A stretch of 60,214 nucleotides of DNA from Deltaproteobacteria bacterium (GCA_022711595.1 JAKLET010000014.1:1-60214); one strand, 5' to 3'. Positions 32,249 to 40,976 are shown, counted from the stretch's first letter. Numbers and translations are program-made. The notes: generated by a model from the letters alone, not told the origin.

Positions 32249-32643
32249 CCCAATGTGCTCAACGGACAGGTTTTTTAACCTTTACCATGTGTGGGGAGCC
32301 CGCCGTGGCTGTCTGTGCCAACTGCGGAAAGCCGATCTGCGCGAACCACCTCCAGGGCGATCTCTCGGGACCGCGCTGCCCCGATTGCGCCGTGATCGGG
32401 CTTGACCCTGATGAGGCTTCACGGCGCGGCCTTGATTCCTCTTATCACAGGTGGTCCTCGAGCCACTACACCGACACGGGTACATATACCCCGTCTGATT
32501 ACGATAATTTTGATTCAGGCGGCGGGGAGATGGCCGGGGGAGGTGCCGGTGACGATTGGGACGACAGCGGTGATGTCGACGATTCCGATTCCGGTTCGGA
32601 TTCCGATTCCGATGGAGAAGGCGGCGGTTTTCAGGACAGTTGA
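32245..32643 (+). CDS. Zinc-binding-type protein with acidic Ser/Asp-rich tail (gene 3)
   Basis: The protein has 132 residues and starts in an ATGA overlap with gene 2. The N-terminal half has CGEPAVAVCANCGKPICANH and then CPDC, which is a B-box/zinc-ribbon-like set of Cys and His ligands. The C-terminal half is low in complexity: a Tyr/Ser/Thr stretch (YHRWSSSHYTDTGTYTPSDY) and then Gly, Asp and Ser (DDSDSGSDSDSDGEGGG). It could be a glycosylated or otherwise modified substrate of the operon's enzymes, or an adaptor of the gene-2 membrane protein. Neither is shown by the sequence. Confidence 0.75.
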   Translation: MTQCAQRTGFLTFTMCGEPAVAVCANCGKPICANHLQGDLSGPRCPDCAVIGLDPDEASRRGLDSSYHRWSSSHYTDTGTYTPSDYDNFDSGGGEMAGGGAGDDWDDSGDVDDSDSGSDSDSDGEGGGFQDS

Positions 32644-33767
32644 GAAAAATGGTCCCCATCATCTGGATCACCGAGCGCCACAACCCGAACAGCGGAGGGA
32701 TGGCAGTTTCCTCCACCCGGCTGGTGAACGCCCTGCAGGACAGGGGGCACTGCGTCACCGTGCTGCACCTGGCAAAGAGGCCTTCAAACGACGACGACAC
32801 TTCTTTCCACTTTCAGGACCTTGAGGGGCAATGGAATGCTGCATTGGGCAATGGCGATCTGGAGAGGCTCTTCTTCCTGAAGCGCCGCAGTATGGAAGGC
32901 TGCCTGCTGGTCGGTTTCGGCGGCGGCATACCGGGCTACCTGGCCTCGCTGTGGGGAAAGTGGCTCGGGGTTCCGTGCGTTGCCATGTTCCGCGGCAACG
33001 ACCTTGACCGGCTCAGCCATGATCCGGGCCAGGGGTGGATGGTGCACCGGACCATAAGGCAGGCCGATCTCGTCTGTGCGGTTTCCAGCGAGATGCGTTC
33101 CAGAATAGCGGGCATGCGGGAAGGGCCGGTCCTGTTCACTCCTGTCGGCATTATCCCGGATGAGTGGACAATCTTTCCGTCCGACCATGAAGCCGCTGCC
33201 GCGATACGCACCAGGCATGCCCCTGACGGCCGCCCTCTGATCGGGATCTTTGGCCAGCTCAAGTATAAAAAGGGACTGTCTGTTGCTATTGATGTTTTCC
33301 ACAACTATGGTATGGGCACGCACGCCCGGCTTCTTACCGTGGGGGACATGCCGGATGATGAACGGGTGAAGATTAAAGGAGCCTGTTCCTGGTTTTGGAG
33401 CGAGGAGCCGTTTGTTCCACGTAAGGCCTTGATCCCTTATTACCTGGCCTGTGATGTTGTCTTTATCCCTTCCCTTTATGATGGTATGCCCAATGTCCTT
33501 TTGGAGGCCATGGCGTGCGGACTGCCGGTGGTGGGCAGCCGGGCGGGGGGTATACCGGATGTCATAAGCGACGGAACAGACGGATTTCTGTTCGATGCCG
33601 GAGATGGCGTTGGAGCAGCGGATACCCTGTCCCGGGTGCTCTCGTATCTTCCCGGGGCACGACACCGGATCGGAGAAGCGGCCCGCAAGACCGTGACGAC
33701 ACGGTTCACCGGCGTCCACGAGGCTGATATACTGGAGTCCGCCTTGCTTCAACTGGCGGAAGGGTAG
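32640..33767 (+). CDS. GT4-family glycosyltransferase (gene 4)
   Basis: The protein has 375 residues from a TTG start in a TTGA overlap with gene 3; ATG 32649 is an alternative start. The GT-B fold is clear: IIWITERHNPNSGGMAVSST, ACDVVFIPSLYDGMPNVLLE and AMACGLPVVGSRAGGIPDVI, the standard GT4 sugar-nucleotide loop with E-x7-E. It differs from the gene-1 enzyme over most of its length, so the two likely act in sequence on one glycan. The next gene starts two bases after its stop. Confidence 0.85.
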   Translation: MRKMVPIIWITERHNPNSGGMAVSSTRLVNALQDRGHCVTVLHLAKRPSNDDDTSFHFQDLEGQWNAALGNGDLERLFFLKRRSMEGCLLVGFGGGIPGYLASLWGKWLGVPCVAMFRGNDLDRLSHDPGQGWMVHRTIRQADLVCAVSSEMRSRIAGMREGPVLFTPVGIIPDEWTIFPSDHEAAAAIRTRHAPDGRPLIGIFGQLKYKKGLSVAIDVFHNYGMGTHARLLTVGDMPDDERVKIKGACSWFWSEEPFVPRKALIPYYLACDVVFIPSLYDGMPNVLLEAMACGLPVVGSRAGGIPDVISDGTDGFLFDAGDGVGAADTLSRVLSYLPGARHRIGEAARKTVTTRFTGVHEADILESALLQLAEG

Positions 33768-33768
33768 G

Positions 33769-34800
33769 ATGGATTTCGCTGCTGCCATCAGTTCCGATCC
33801 GGCCAGTCTTGAAGCGCTTGCGCGCCTTGGTGCCGAGCCGAGCCCCGACCTGCCGGTCCTTACCGTGAAGGTCAAACTGCTCTGGCACTGCAACCTCTCC
33901 TGTGTTTTCTGCCGGCTTCCCGAACCTTGCGGTGTAATGTCCCGAGATACATCCCTGGCCCTCGGTCGGGAGCTTGCGGCACAGGGCCTGCGAAAGGTGC
34001 ATTTTTCCGGCGGAGAGGTCCTTCTGCACCCTGATTGTTTTGCCATCTTTGCAGATTGGGCAGGGCTTGGCATACAGGTAAATCTGACGAGCAACGGCTT
34101 TCTCATGGGCAAGGAGGAGGTGCGGTCACTGGAGGTATCGGGGGTCCACTCCGTCTCGCTTTCGATCGACTCCGCCGACCGTAAGGTCCACGACAAATTG
34201 CGGGGTAAAAAGGGCTCCCAAAAAGCCGTGGTCCGGGCGGCGCAGCGTATAGCTGAAAGAGGCAGGACCAGGCTGCGCATCAATACGGTTGTGACCTCCC
34301 GCAATATTCAAGGGCTTGCCGAAATGAGAGAGTTCGTTCGCGGGCTGGGCGCCAGCGTTTCCTGGAAGTTAATCCCCGTTGACCCGTTCACGTCCGGCCT
34401 GCTTCCCTCAGCCGCGGAAGTGGAAAAGGCGGCGGCGCATACCCTCCAGTGGGAGGAACTGGAGGACCGTACGCCCTTCGGCAGTAACCCCGGCCACTAT
34501 CGTGAAACAGCGGCGGGCAGGCACGGTTTTCGCAGGAACACCTGTTATGCGCCCTGGTTCAACCTGTTCTTCGCCCCGGAAGGTGCCTGCTATCCATGCT
34601 GCATGGCGCGCGGAACGACAAAGCCCCTCGGAAGATATCCCGAACTGTCGGTACGGCAGGTCCTGCAGGGTGGGCCTATGCGTGAGTTCAGATCGCTTAT
34701 GGCATCGGGAGGGCGCCTTGATGCATGTACCCGATGCGACGATTTCCTGGCCGAAGGAAGGGCCATTGAAAGACTTCTTGACGGTATGGACAGGACATGA
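33769..34800 (+). CDS. Radical SAM protein with SPASM-like C-terminal cysteines (gene 5)
   Basis: The protein has 343 residues. The CxxxCxxC motif LLWHCNLSCVFCRLPE lies at about residues 39-54. HFSGGEVLLHPDCF gives the SAM-binding GGE, and SVSLSIDSADRKVHD is typical of the core barrel. The C-terminal part has CYAPWFNLFFAPEGACYPCC and a later CTRCDDF, the arrangement of a SPASM/twitch auxiliary [4Fe-4S] site. Such enzymes modify peptides, sugars or cofactors by hydrogen abstraction. In this operon the target may be a sugar carrier or the gene-3 product. The stop overlaps the next start (ATGA). Confidence 0.9.
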   Translation: MDFAAAISSDPASLEALARLGAEPSPDLPVLTVKVKLLWHCNLSCVFCRLPEPCGVMSRDTSLALGRELAAQGLRKVHFSGGEVLLHPDCFAIFADWAGLGIQVNLTSNGFLMGKEEVRSLEVSGVHSVSLSIDSADRKVHDKLRGKKGSQKAVVRAAQRIAERGRTRLRINTVVTSRNIQGLAEMREFVRGLGASVSWKLIPVDPFTSGLLPSAAEVEKAAAHTLQWEELEDRTPFGSNPGHYRETAAGRHGFRRNTCYAPWFNLFFAPEGACYPCCMARGTTKPLGRYPELSVRQVLQGGPMREFRSLMASGGRLDACTRCDDFLAEGRAIERLLDGMDRT

Positions 34801-35693
34801 TCCTTTACTATGCACTTGGCGGGGGGCTGGGCCATATCTCCCGCTCTTTCGCACTCATAGCGCATGCCCCGAAACCGCTTCAGCCCCGTATACGCCTGCT
34901 CGTTTCCAGCAAGAGCGCATACGTGGCCCGTCCCCATTCCCCGTGCCCTGTTGACGAGGTGCCGCGGTGGGCAATGACAGGCAAAGGGCGCTATCCGCAG
35001 TTCCTTGCCGATCATTTCAGGCAACACGGCTTTTCATGCATCGTGATAGACACATTTCCCTTTGGTCTGCTGGGGGAGTTGAAACATGTGGCGCCGGAGC
35101 TTCCCCGCGTGCTGGTGGGTCGTTACCTGCGATGGGGTGCATACATCGGCCGGTGCGGAGAAACGGACGATGCGGTCTGGCCGCAGGTTGCGGTCATGAT
35201 AGAGCAGCAGGAGGACGAGTATCTGGAGCAGATGGAACGCAACGGCCGTGTCATCAACGCCCCATGGCCGATATCGCTTGCGCGGCTGGCAGATGCAGAA
35301 GGCCCTGCGGGAAAACCTGCCTGCTGTGTAGTCCACAGCGGGACACCGTCAGAAACGCGCCGGTTGATGTCCGCAGCGCGAAATATTATGTCCGGGCACA
35401 GGATAGCCGGCCCTCCGGAATTGTTCACGCCGGAAAAAGGCCTGTTTCCCTTGGAGCGTCACGTGCTGCGTTTCAGCGATATAGTTACGGGGGCAGGGTA
35501 TGGCAGCTGCGCTGCCGCGGCGGTGTTGAACGGCCGGATACGGTATCACCTGCATCCTTTCCGCAGGAGGTTCGATGACCAGACGCTCAGGCTGCGGCGC
35601 CTGCAGGAAGGGAGGTGGGGCAACTACCTGTCGGGCGATGCCTCAACCGTTGCGGAGATCCTCTGGAACAACGTCACAGCTTTTTTGAAATGA
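34797..35693 (+). CDS. MurG/GT28-like glycosyltransferase (gene 6)
   Basis: The protein has 298 residues. The N-terminus MILYYALGGGLGHISRSFAL is the glycine-rich GGGxGH loop of GT28/GT1-type GT-B enzymes. The C-terminal half shows the expected second site near FSDIVTGAGYGSCAAAAVLN. It is shorter than MurG (about 360 residues), and the donor-binding region is poorly conserved. It starts in an ATGA overlap with the radical SAM gene and ends the coupled operon. Its 3' end overlaps the epimerase gene on the other strand by 20 bases. Confidence 0.65.
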   Translation: MILYYALGGGLGHISRSFALIAHAPKPLQPRIRLLVSSKSAYVARPHSPCPVDEVPRWAMTGKGRYPQFLADHFRQHGFSCIVIDTFPFGLLGELKHVAPELPRVLVGRYLRWGAYIGRCGETDDAVWPQVAVMIEQQEDEYLEQMERNGRVINAPWPISLARLADAEGPAGKPACCVVHSGTPSETRRLMSAARNIMSGHRIAGPPELFTPEKGLFPLERHVLRFSDIVTGAGYGSCAAAAVLNGRIRYHLHPFRRRFDDQTLRLRRLQEGRWGNYLSGDASTVAEILWNNVTAFLK

Positions 35694-36621
35694 ATTCCCT
35701 GAACCATTCAACCTCCCGTTCCAGGCCTTCATAAAGACCCGTGGAAGGCTGATAGCCCAGGAGGCTGCGTGCCTTGCCTATGTTTGCCCGTGTCCTGATC
35801 TGATCGCCCGCCCTTTCAGCTATTGTGTTAATGCTGATCTTTTTACCCAGGATCTTCTCAACCATCATGATCCCTTCCGCCGTGGAAACGGCCGTTTCGG
35901 ACCCTATGTTGAAGATCTCCCCGGGGCATCTGTCAATATTGTCAACGACCAGGGTGAGCCCGAGGACTGCGTCGTCGACATAGGTATAGCTCCGCATGTG
36001 CTCCGCGCTTGTGCGGAACAGGTTGAACGGTTTGTTTTCAAGCGCGCAGCGTATTAGCTGGAAGTAAAGCTTGTCGGGCCTTTCACGGGGACCGTATACG
36101 GAGAACAGTCTCACGGAACATCCCGGAAGGTTATTATTTCGCGTCCGTGCGAGCACGAGTTGTTCCGCCGCAAGCTTGGTCACCCCGTAAACAGATACGG
36201 GTTTGGGCTCGGAAGTTTCAGATCCGCCGGCGTTGGCACCGTAGACCGATGAAGACGAAACATACACCAGTATTTTGAGAGAGGGAGAATGCTTCACGCT
36301 CTCCAGCAGATTATGGGTTGCAAGAACATTGTTCTTCCAGTATTCGGTGAAATGCACATCCGGTGAAATGCTTGGCTGGGCGGCGAGGTGAAAGACGATA
36401 TCCATTCCCTGAACGGCATGGGATATATCATCTTTTGCCAGATCGAGCTGCCGGACTTTTATCCCTTTGCCTGAAAGGGCCTTCAGGTTGTCTTTCTTCA
36501 GCGAGCGTGCGTAGAAATCCGTCAGGCAATCGAGGCCCTCGACATCATGGCCCAGAAACGAGATCCTTTCCGCAAGATGAGAACCAATAAAGCCGGCCGC
36601 TCCTGTTACAAGTATTCTCAT
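35674..36621 (-). CDS. NAD-dependent nucleotide-sugar epimerase/dehydratase
   Basis: The protein has 315 residues with the extended short-chain dehydrogenase layout. NAD-binding is GAAGFIGSH at the start, followed by DIVFHLAAQPS, YVSSSSVYGANAGG and the catalytic SVYGVTKLAAEQ (Tyr-x3-Lys). RLFSVYGPRERPD and EIFNIGSE complete the fold. Closest in look are UDP-glucose/UDP-glucuronate 4-epimerases. It probably feeds a nucleotide sugar to the glycosyltransferases of the convergent operon, with which it overlaps tail to tail. Confidence 0.9.
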   Translation of the reverse strand: MRILVTGAAGFIGSHLAERISFLGHDVEGLDCLTDFYARSLKKDNLKALSGKGIKVRQLDLAKDDISHAVQGMDIVFHLAAQPSISPDVHFTEYWKNNVLATHNLLESVKHSPSLKILVYVSSSSVYGANAGGSETSEPKPVSVYGVTKLAAEQLVLARTRNNNLPGCSVRLFSVYGPRERPDKLYFQLIRCALENKPFNLFRTSAEHMRSYTYVDDAVLGLTLVVDNIDRCPGEIFNIGSETAVSTAEGIMMVEKILGKKISINTIAERAGDQIRTRANIGKARSLLGYQPSTGLYEGLEREVEWFREFISKKL

Positions 36622-36935
36622 GTAATTATAGTCTTCTCAGTTTTGGGGGAATTGCCGATTCTTTCACTTTTAGCTGGCACAGCAGAAAACCTATGAAATA
36701 ACCGCCATTGTGTCAAGATTTTTCTTGAGCGCTTTTTTAGCGGGATTTCCAGAAATCGGCTTGTTCTCAAACTTGACAACCATGAAGTCACGGCTATACT
36801 TCCATAAAGGGCTGTATTTTGACCCTTTTCGACAGATAACGATTTAGCATTGGCCTTTATATGATCTGCCCGGCTCCCACCGGACGCTCATAAAAGTCAG
36901 CAGGCTGCAGTGGCAGATAAATGCCGGAGGGACAC
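36622..36935. other. Intergenic interval with one strong promoter
   Basis: This space separates the divergent epimerase and small lipoprotein genes. The plus-strand promoter at 36773-36800 is listed separately. A weak hairpin CGCTTTTTTAGCG lies near 36730. No other feature was seen. Confidence 0.5.
36773..36800 (+). promoter_or_regulatory. Sigma70 promoter of the small lipoprotein gene
   Basis: TTGACA (36773-36778), a 16-base spacer and TATACT (36795-36800) make a near-consensus promoter about 135 bases before the lipoprotein start. Confidence 0.65.
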
Positions 36936-37181
36936 ATGAAAAACATAACATGCCTTCAAGCCGGAAAATTTGTATGGATATTGCCGATAATCCTTTTAAT
37001 TGTTTCTCTGGGCGGATGCGTCGTGCATTATGAAAAGCCCGGGCAAACCCAGGCGGAATTCGATAGAGACAAGAGATACTGCGAAGGAGTTGCCGAACAG
37101 GAATATGTACGAAGGGGAACAAGAGTCTGTGACGAAGTCGATCGCTGCCTGATCTCAAAAGGCTGGAAAAGAAGCCAGTAA
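36936..37181 (+). CDS. Small lipoprotein
   Basis: The 81-residue protein starts at ATG 36936, preceded by GGAGGGACAC. The signal peptide ends in a lipobox (IVSLGGC, Cys about residue 30). The mature part (VVHYEKPGQTQAEFDRDKRY) has three more cysteines and ends LISKGWKRSQ. The Q-x-EFDRDKRYCE pattern is common in small envelope lipoproteins of unknown role. It has its own promoter. Confidence 0.75.
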   Translation: MKNITCLQAGKFVWILPIILLIVSLGGCVVHYEKPGQTQAEFDRDKRYCEGVAEQEYVRRGTRVCDEVDRCLISKGWKRSQ

Positions 37182-37231
37182 AAGCACCAGTAAAAGCAAC
37201 CAGGCAGCCCGACTTTATATTGTATAAAGGA

Positions 37232-39628
37232 TCACGGGGTCTTGTCCTGTTTAAGGCAGGGTTTGAGTCCTTCTGCCGGGCGGATATGGATGTCCCGCTG
37301 GGGAAAGGCTATCTCTACATTGTTTTCCTTGAATGTTTTTTCTATCTCAAACCTGATGTCGGAGGAAATCTTGTCCCGTGTCTGGACGGGGCGCATTATC
37401 CAGAACCTCAGGCGAAACGCGAGGGCGTTTTCGCCAAAGTCCCAAAAAAGAACATAGGGTGGAGGTTCTTTCAGTACCCCGGGATGTGAAACCGCGCACC
37501 TGATAAGAAGCTCTTTCACCAGGTCCGTGTCAGAGCCGTAGGCAACACCCACGGCTATCTCGGCCCTTCCCCTGGGATCGCGGTAAGTCCAGTTGACTAT
37601 ATTTTTGTAAATAAGGTCCGAGTTGGGGATGAAGATCGTTGAATCGTCATTTGTCTGCATTATGGTGTTGCGGATATTTATCCTGGTTACCGTTCCCCGG
37701 ACGTTCTCGAGCTGGATCTCGTCACCGGGATGGATCGACCTGCCAAAAAGAAGTATGAGACCGCTGAAGGAGTTCTTTATCAGGTCCTGGAGCCCGAAAC
37801 CGGCACCGATCGACAATCCGCCGGCAACGATTGTCAGATGGGTAACGCTCACCCCGATCAGTTTCAGTGAAAGCAGAATGTATAAGGACCAGATCACGTA
37901 TGATGATATGGAATGAAGGGATCTTACAACCCCTTCTGTTACCGCCTCCTTTCCGGCCCGCCCGGCGATGAACGTGATGAGGGCGTTGACAAGAACAATA
38001 AAAGACCGCGTTATGAAGAGGATGGCGACGATAATGATCACCATGGACAGGTTGAGCGAAAGATACCCTATGATCACGCGCCACTGTATGATCCTGCTTA
38101 CGAGAGGCATGCCGCCGATATAGAGTGTTATCCACAGCGTGGTGACAGCGAAAAGCCCGAGGAAGATCATTGGGAAAGCGACGCCTTCGGCGAGCCTGCT
38201 CGTGGGGGTCGCGCCATTCTTCCCGAGGGCACGGATCTTTCTCAGGCATCCTGCCAGACCGGCACCCAGTTCGATGTTCATCGCTATGGCGAACCAGACC
38301 GTTGCCGCGAGCACCGAAAGGTTGCCCCATCCGGAAAAGGTGACGATGGCGAGCGTGAACGACAGCCAGGCGGTTATGGTGTGCAGTTTCCTGTCCAGCG
38401 CATGCTGGTCCTTTTTCTGGAGGACATACGAACAGATCCCGGCGAGGATGAACAGAAAAGCGAACAGGGGCGCGCATACGATCATTGGCATGTGAAACAG
38501 CTGGGCCATTATCCCTGCTGCGAATATTACCCAGAATTGCCACAGGGGGTTATGTTTGAAGGCCGCGGGATCACTTGCCGACAACCGGCGGAGATTCCAT
38601 CCAAGCGTGACCAGTCCGCCGGCCAAAAGGATCTCTGCCGGGAAGCTCAGCGTGCTCAACGGGCCGAGATCCGTGGCGGAGCTTATTATCATAAAGGGTA
38701 CCCCGAAGGCCAAGCAGAAGCAGAAAGAGAGGAAGCGCTTCACCACCGGCACCTGAGGAAATTTTCTCCCCAGGTGTACCATGACCAGCAGGAGCGCCGC
38801 GAGTATCGCAATGCTGAATATGGCCCCTTTTGAAAGGGCACTCAAAACGGCGCTCTTGTTTTCGCTGTAAGGGATGAGAAAATACGTGCTGAAGGCTGCC
38901 CAGTTTTTCAGCCATTCATGCGATGTTTGCCAGGCTTCTGACGTGAAGAAATTGGGAGAGGACTGCGCAATGAAATATTTTTTCCAGGCCAGCCTGAGAT
39001 CGTTCTCGATGGAGGCCCTTCTCGGTTCGAGCCTTACGATCAATTGCTCCACCGTGTTGGGGATGATATAGATGATGCTCTCTGCTTTTTCCAGGAGGGC
39101 TATGGTCTCTTTTATATCCGCCACGTATCGCGTGATGGTCTCACTTGCTTCAGGGATCGATTTGTCCGATGCCAGATGCTCGTATTCGCCCAGATGGCCC
39201 CGCAATGTCGTTTTCAGGTTTTTGATATATTCAATCTCTTCTCTGACAGGCGCTGTCAGGGCCAGCCCCTGGTCCTGTATCATTTTCATCTGCCAGAGAA
39301 TGTCCCGCATTTCAATGGGGCTGCCTTCTTCCAGGTTGCGCCTTATGGAAAGCCGAAGCAGTTCCTGATTGAGCTGCTGTGTTTTCCTGCTGATCCTGTC
39401 GATGCGTTGCGGTTGCGCCTCGATGAATGCTTTTCCTTCCCGCTGCAATATTTCAAGGGATGTCCTCTCTTTTCTGATCATCTCCGCCCAGGAGGAGCCT
39501 TTTTCCTGGGCTGACACGCCGCTGACGGCCGCAAGGCCGGTCAAAAAAAAGACGATGGCAATTGAGAGCAAGGGTACGCGGAGTTTAAAGAAAGAGCGGG
39601 TATATTTCATTATAATGTCTGTGTTCAT
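37232..39628 (-). CDS. Large MscS-family mechanosensitive channel
   Basis: The start at ATG 39628 gives 798 residues; ATG 39610 (MKYTRSFF) is as likely. A signal peptide (VPLLSIAIVFFLTGLAAVSG) leads to a helical periplasmic region of about 230 residues, then about ten membrane segments. The last is the pore helix of the MscS core (VAGGLSIGAGFGLQDLIKNS), followed by the beta domain FGRSIHPGDEIQLENVRGTV and VGVAYGSDTDLVKELL. This layout matches the MscK/MscM/YbdG-type large channels that release solutes on osmotic downshock. The longer frame up to 39736 runs into a dispersed repeat and is rejected. Confidence 0.9.
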   Translation of the reverse strand: MNTDIIMKYTRSFFKLRVPLLSIAIVFFLTGLAAVSGVSAQEKGSSWAEMIRKERTSLEILQREGKAFIEAQPQRIDRISRKTQQLNQELLRLSIRRNLEEGSPIEMRDILWQMKMIQDQGLALTAPVREEIEYIKNLKTTLRGHLGEYEHLASDKSIPEASETITRYVADIKETIALLEKAESIIYIIPNTVEQLIVRLEPRRASIENDLRLAWKKYFIAQSSPNFFTSEAWQTSHEWLKNWAAFSTYFLIPYSENKSAVLSALSKGAIFSIAILAALLLVMVHLGRKFPQVPVVKRFLSFCFCLAFGVPFMIISSATDLGPLSTLSFPAEILLAGGLVTLGWNLRRLSASDPAAFKHNPLWQFWVIFAAGIMAQLFHMPMIVCAPLFAFLFILAGICSYVLQKKDQHALDRKLHTITAWLSFTLAIVTFSGWGNLSVLAATVWFAIAMNIELGAGLAGCLRKIRALGKNGATPTSRLAEGVAFPMIFLGLFAVTTLWITLYIGGMPLVSRIIQWRVIIGYLSLNLSMVIIIVAILFITRSFIVLVNALITFIAGRAGKEAVTEGVVRSLHSISSYVIWSLYILLSLKLIGVSVTHLTIVAGGLSIGAGFGLQDLIKNSFSGLILLFGRSIHPGDEIQLENVRGTVTRINIRNTIMQTNDDSTIFIPNSDLIYKNIVNWTYRDPRGRAEIAVGVAYGSDTDLVKELLIRCAVSHPGVLKEPPPYVLFWDFGENALAFRLRFWIMRPVQTRDKISSDIRFEIEKTFKENNVEIAFPQRDIHIRPAEGLKPCLKQDKTP

Positions 39629-39677
39629 ACAATTACATACTGCACTGTTCTTTTCAAGGCAAATTAAGAATATCCTC

Positions 39678-39740
39678 TTGCATATCGGTAAAGATTTGGA
39701 TAAGAATAGGGAGGCAGCACGGGGCGGGGAAACCAACTAC
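39678..39740 (+). repeat. Dispersed ~60-base repeat, copy C
   Basis: TTGCATATCGGTAAAGAT, then TTGGATAAGAATAGGGAGGC and AGCACGGGGCGGGG. It matches copy A (22672) over TTGCATAT and TTGGATAAGAATAG and copy B (27171) over GCACGGGGCG. It lies upstream of both the MscS gene and the RDD gene. Confidence 0.6.
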
Positions 39741-39801
39741 ACGTGAAAAACGCAACAGTTTCGGCTCCTGAAAAACTGTATGAGATCTTAAGGAGGCCAA
39801 T

Positions 39802-40347
39802 ATGCTTTGCTCGCAATGCGGTACTGATAACCTGGAAATAGCACAATTCTGTCTTTCCTGCGGGTCCCGTCTGAAAGCGGGCGGCTTCCCTGACCGGCCG
39901 GCAGCGGTTGTAATTCATGCCGGTTTCTGGAGGAGATTTGCAGCTATCTTGATCGATACGGTCATTCTGGTTTTAGCCGTATTGATCATCAGCATAATTC
40001 TGGGATCAATAATAGGCTTCGCCGGGGCCCTTGGCGGATTTGGCAGAGGTACGGCAGTAAGATTCGGCTCGATAACAGGCAATGTCGCAGGCATTGTTAT
40101 CAACTGGCTCTACTTTACCATCATGGAGTCGTCATCCAGACAGTCAACGTTGGGAAAGATGGCAATGGGGATTATTGTCACCGATGAACAGGGCAACCGC
40201 ATCTCCTTTGGAAGGGCCAACGGAAGATACTGGGGAAAAATAATATCGACAGCGACCCTGGCGATCGGGTATATAATGGCTGGTTTTACCCGGCGGAAAC
40301 AGGCGCTCCATGACATGATGGCAGGGACTCTGGTGGTAAAAAAATAA
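39802..40347 (+). CDS. RDD-family membrane protein with N-terminal zinc ribbon
   Basis: The 181-residue protein follows TTAAGGAGGCCAAT. An N-terminal zinc ribbon (CSQCGTDNLEIAQFCLSCGS) precedes an RDD domain: GFWRRFAAILIDTVILVLAV (the R-x3-xxxD signature), then LYFTIMESSSRQSTLGKMAM and QALHDMMAGTLVV. There are three to four membrane segments. RDD proteins are suspected transporters or channel-like; some affect Na+ or osmotic tolerance. The next gene follows after 28 bases and may be co-transcribed. Confidence 0.9.
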   Translation: MLCSQCGTDNLEIAQFCLSCGSRLKAGGFPDRPAAVVIHAGFWRRFAAILIDTVILVLAVLIISIILGSIIGFAGALGGFGRGTAVRFGSITGNVAGIVINWLYFTIMESSSRQSTLGKMAMGIIVTDEQGNRISFGRANGRYWGKIISTATLAIGYIMAGFTRRKQALHDMMAGTLVVKK

Positions 40348-40375
40348 AATGTCGCAATATCTTTGTTTTAAAGGG

Positions 40376-40933
40376 ATGAATCGCATGAGGGTGTTTGCAA
40401 AGGTGCATATCATGCTGATAGCTGCAGTCGTTCTGTTTGCGGGATGCGGGAAGGTCCCCGAAGACTGGCCGGGAAATATCGTTCCCGCTCTGTTCGTTCC
40501 CGAGAAGCACAAAAGCATCAGTTATTATAGATTGGACGTCACTTACCAGGCAAAGTATGGAACCGATGCCTGCTGGCCGGCCGGGCAATTCATCAACGAA
40601 ATAGCGGACCATATGTCAAAAAAAGGATGGCAAAGGTCGAAAGAAGACTTCATGAACCCCGGGTATAAGCTCAACTGGGCAAGAGAAGGAGACATAATAG
40701 AACAGTGGGGTTTTTTCTCAGATAAAGGCGTGGACATTCACCAGTGGATAGAAGACTGGGAAGACAAGGACGGGAACATCGTTCGTTACGGTTTGAAATA
40801 CAAAACGAAAAGAAAAAAGAACGTGAGCATTTCGAATAAGGACTGCGACCTTGATGTGGTGGCAATATTTATTCCCAATGGAACAAGGCCGGCAGGAACA
40901 GGGGCGGGCAATTCAAAGAAGGTTGTCAAATAG
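40376..40933 (+). CDS. Lipoprotein of unknown function
   Basis: The protein has about 185 residues from ATG 40376; ATG 40385 is also possible. The signal peptide (VFAKVHIMLIAAVVLFAGC) ends in a lipobox (LFAGC). The mature domain has SISYYRLDVTYQAKYGTDAC, IADHMSKKGWQRSKEDFMNP and WGFFSDKGVDIHQWIEDWED. It is a compact alpha/beta domain with no recognised family. It probably follows the RDD gene in one operon. Confidence 0.7.
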   Translation: MNRMRVFAKVHIMLIAAVVLFAGCGKVPEDWPGNIVPALFVPEKHKSISYYRLDVTYQAKYGTDACWPAGQFINEIADHMSKKGWQRSKEDFMNPGYKLNWAREGDIIEQWGFFSDKGVDIHQWIEDWEDKDGNIVRYGLKYKTKRKKNVSISNKDCDLDVVAIFIPNGTRPAGTGAGNSKKVVK

Positions 40934-40976
40934 GCCTCCAGCAGATTCTCTTGCTTCTCTGGCCATTTTTTTATTA
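40932..40976 (+). terminator. Possible intrinsic terminator
   Basis: GGCC-TC-CAG (about 40935-40943) can pair with CTGGCC (about 40961-40966), and TTTTTTT follows at about 40968-40974. The stem is short and bulged. Confidence 0.35.

Noticed and set aside
32784-34304. Minus-strand frame of 506 codons across the second GT4 and the radical SAM gene
   Set aside because: The plus strand has two genes with clear motifs and coupled starts. The minus frame is a GC-driven shadow with low-complexity Arg/Pro/Gly sequence.
37913-38833. Plus-strand frame of 306 codons inside the MscS gene
   Set aside because: It is antisense to a clear membrane channel and is highly charged without a domain.
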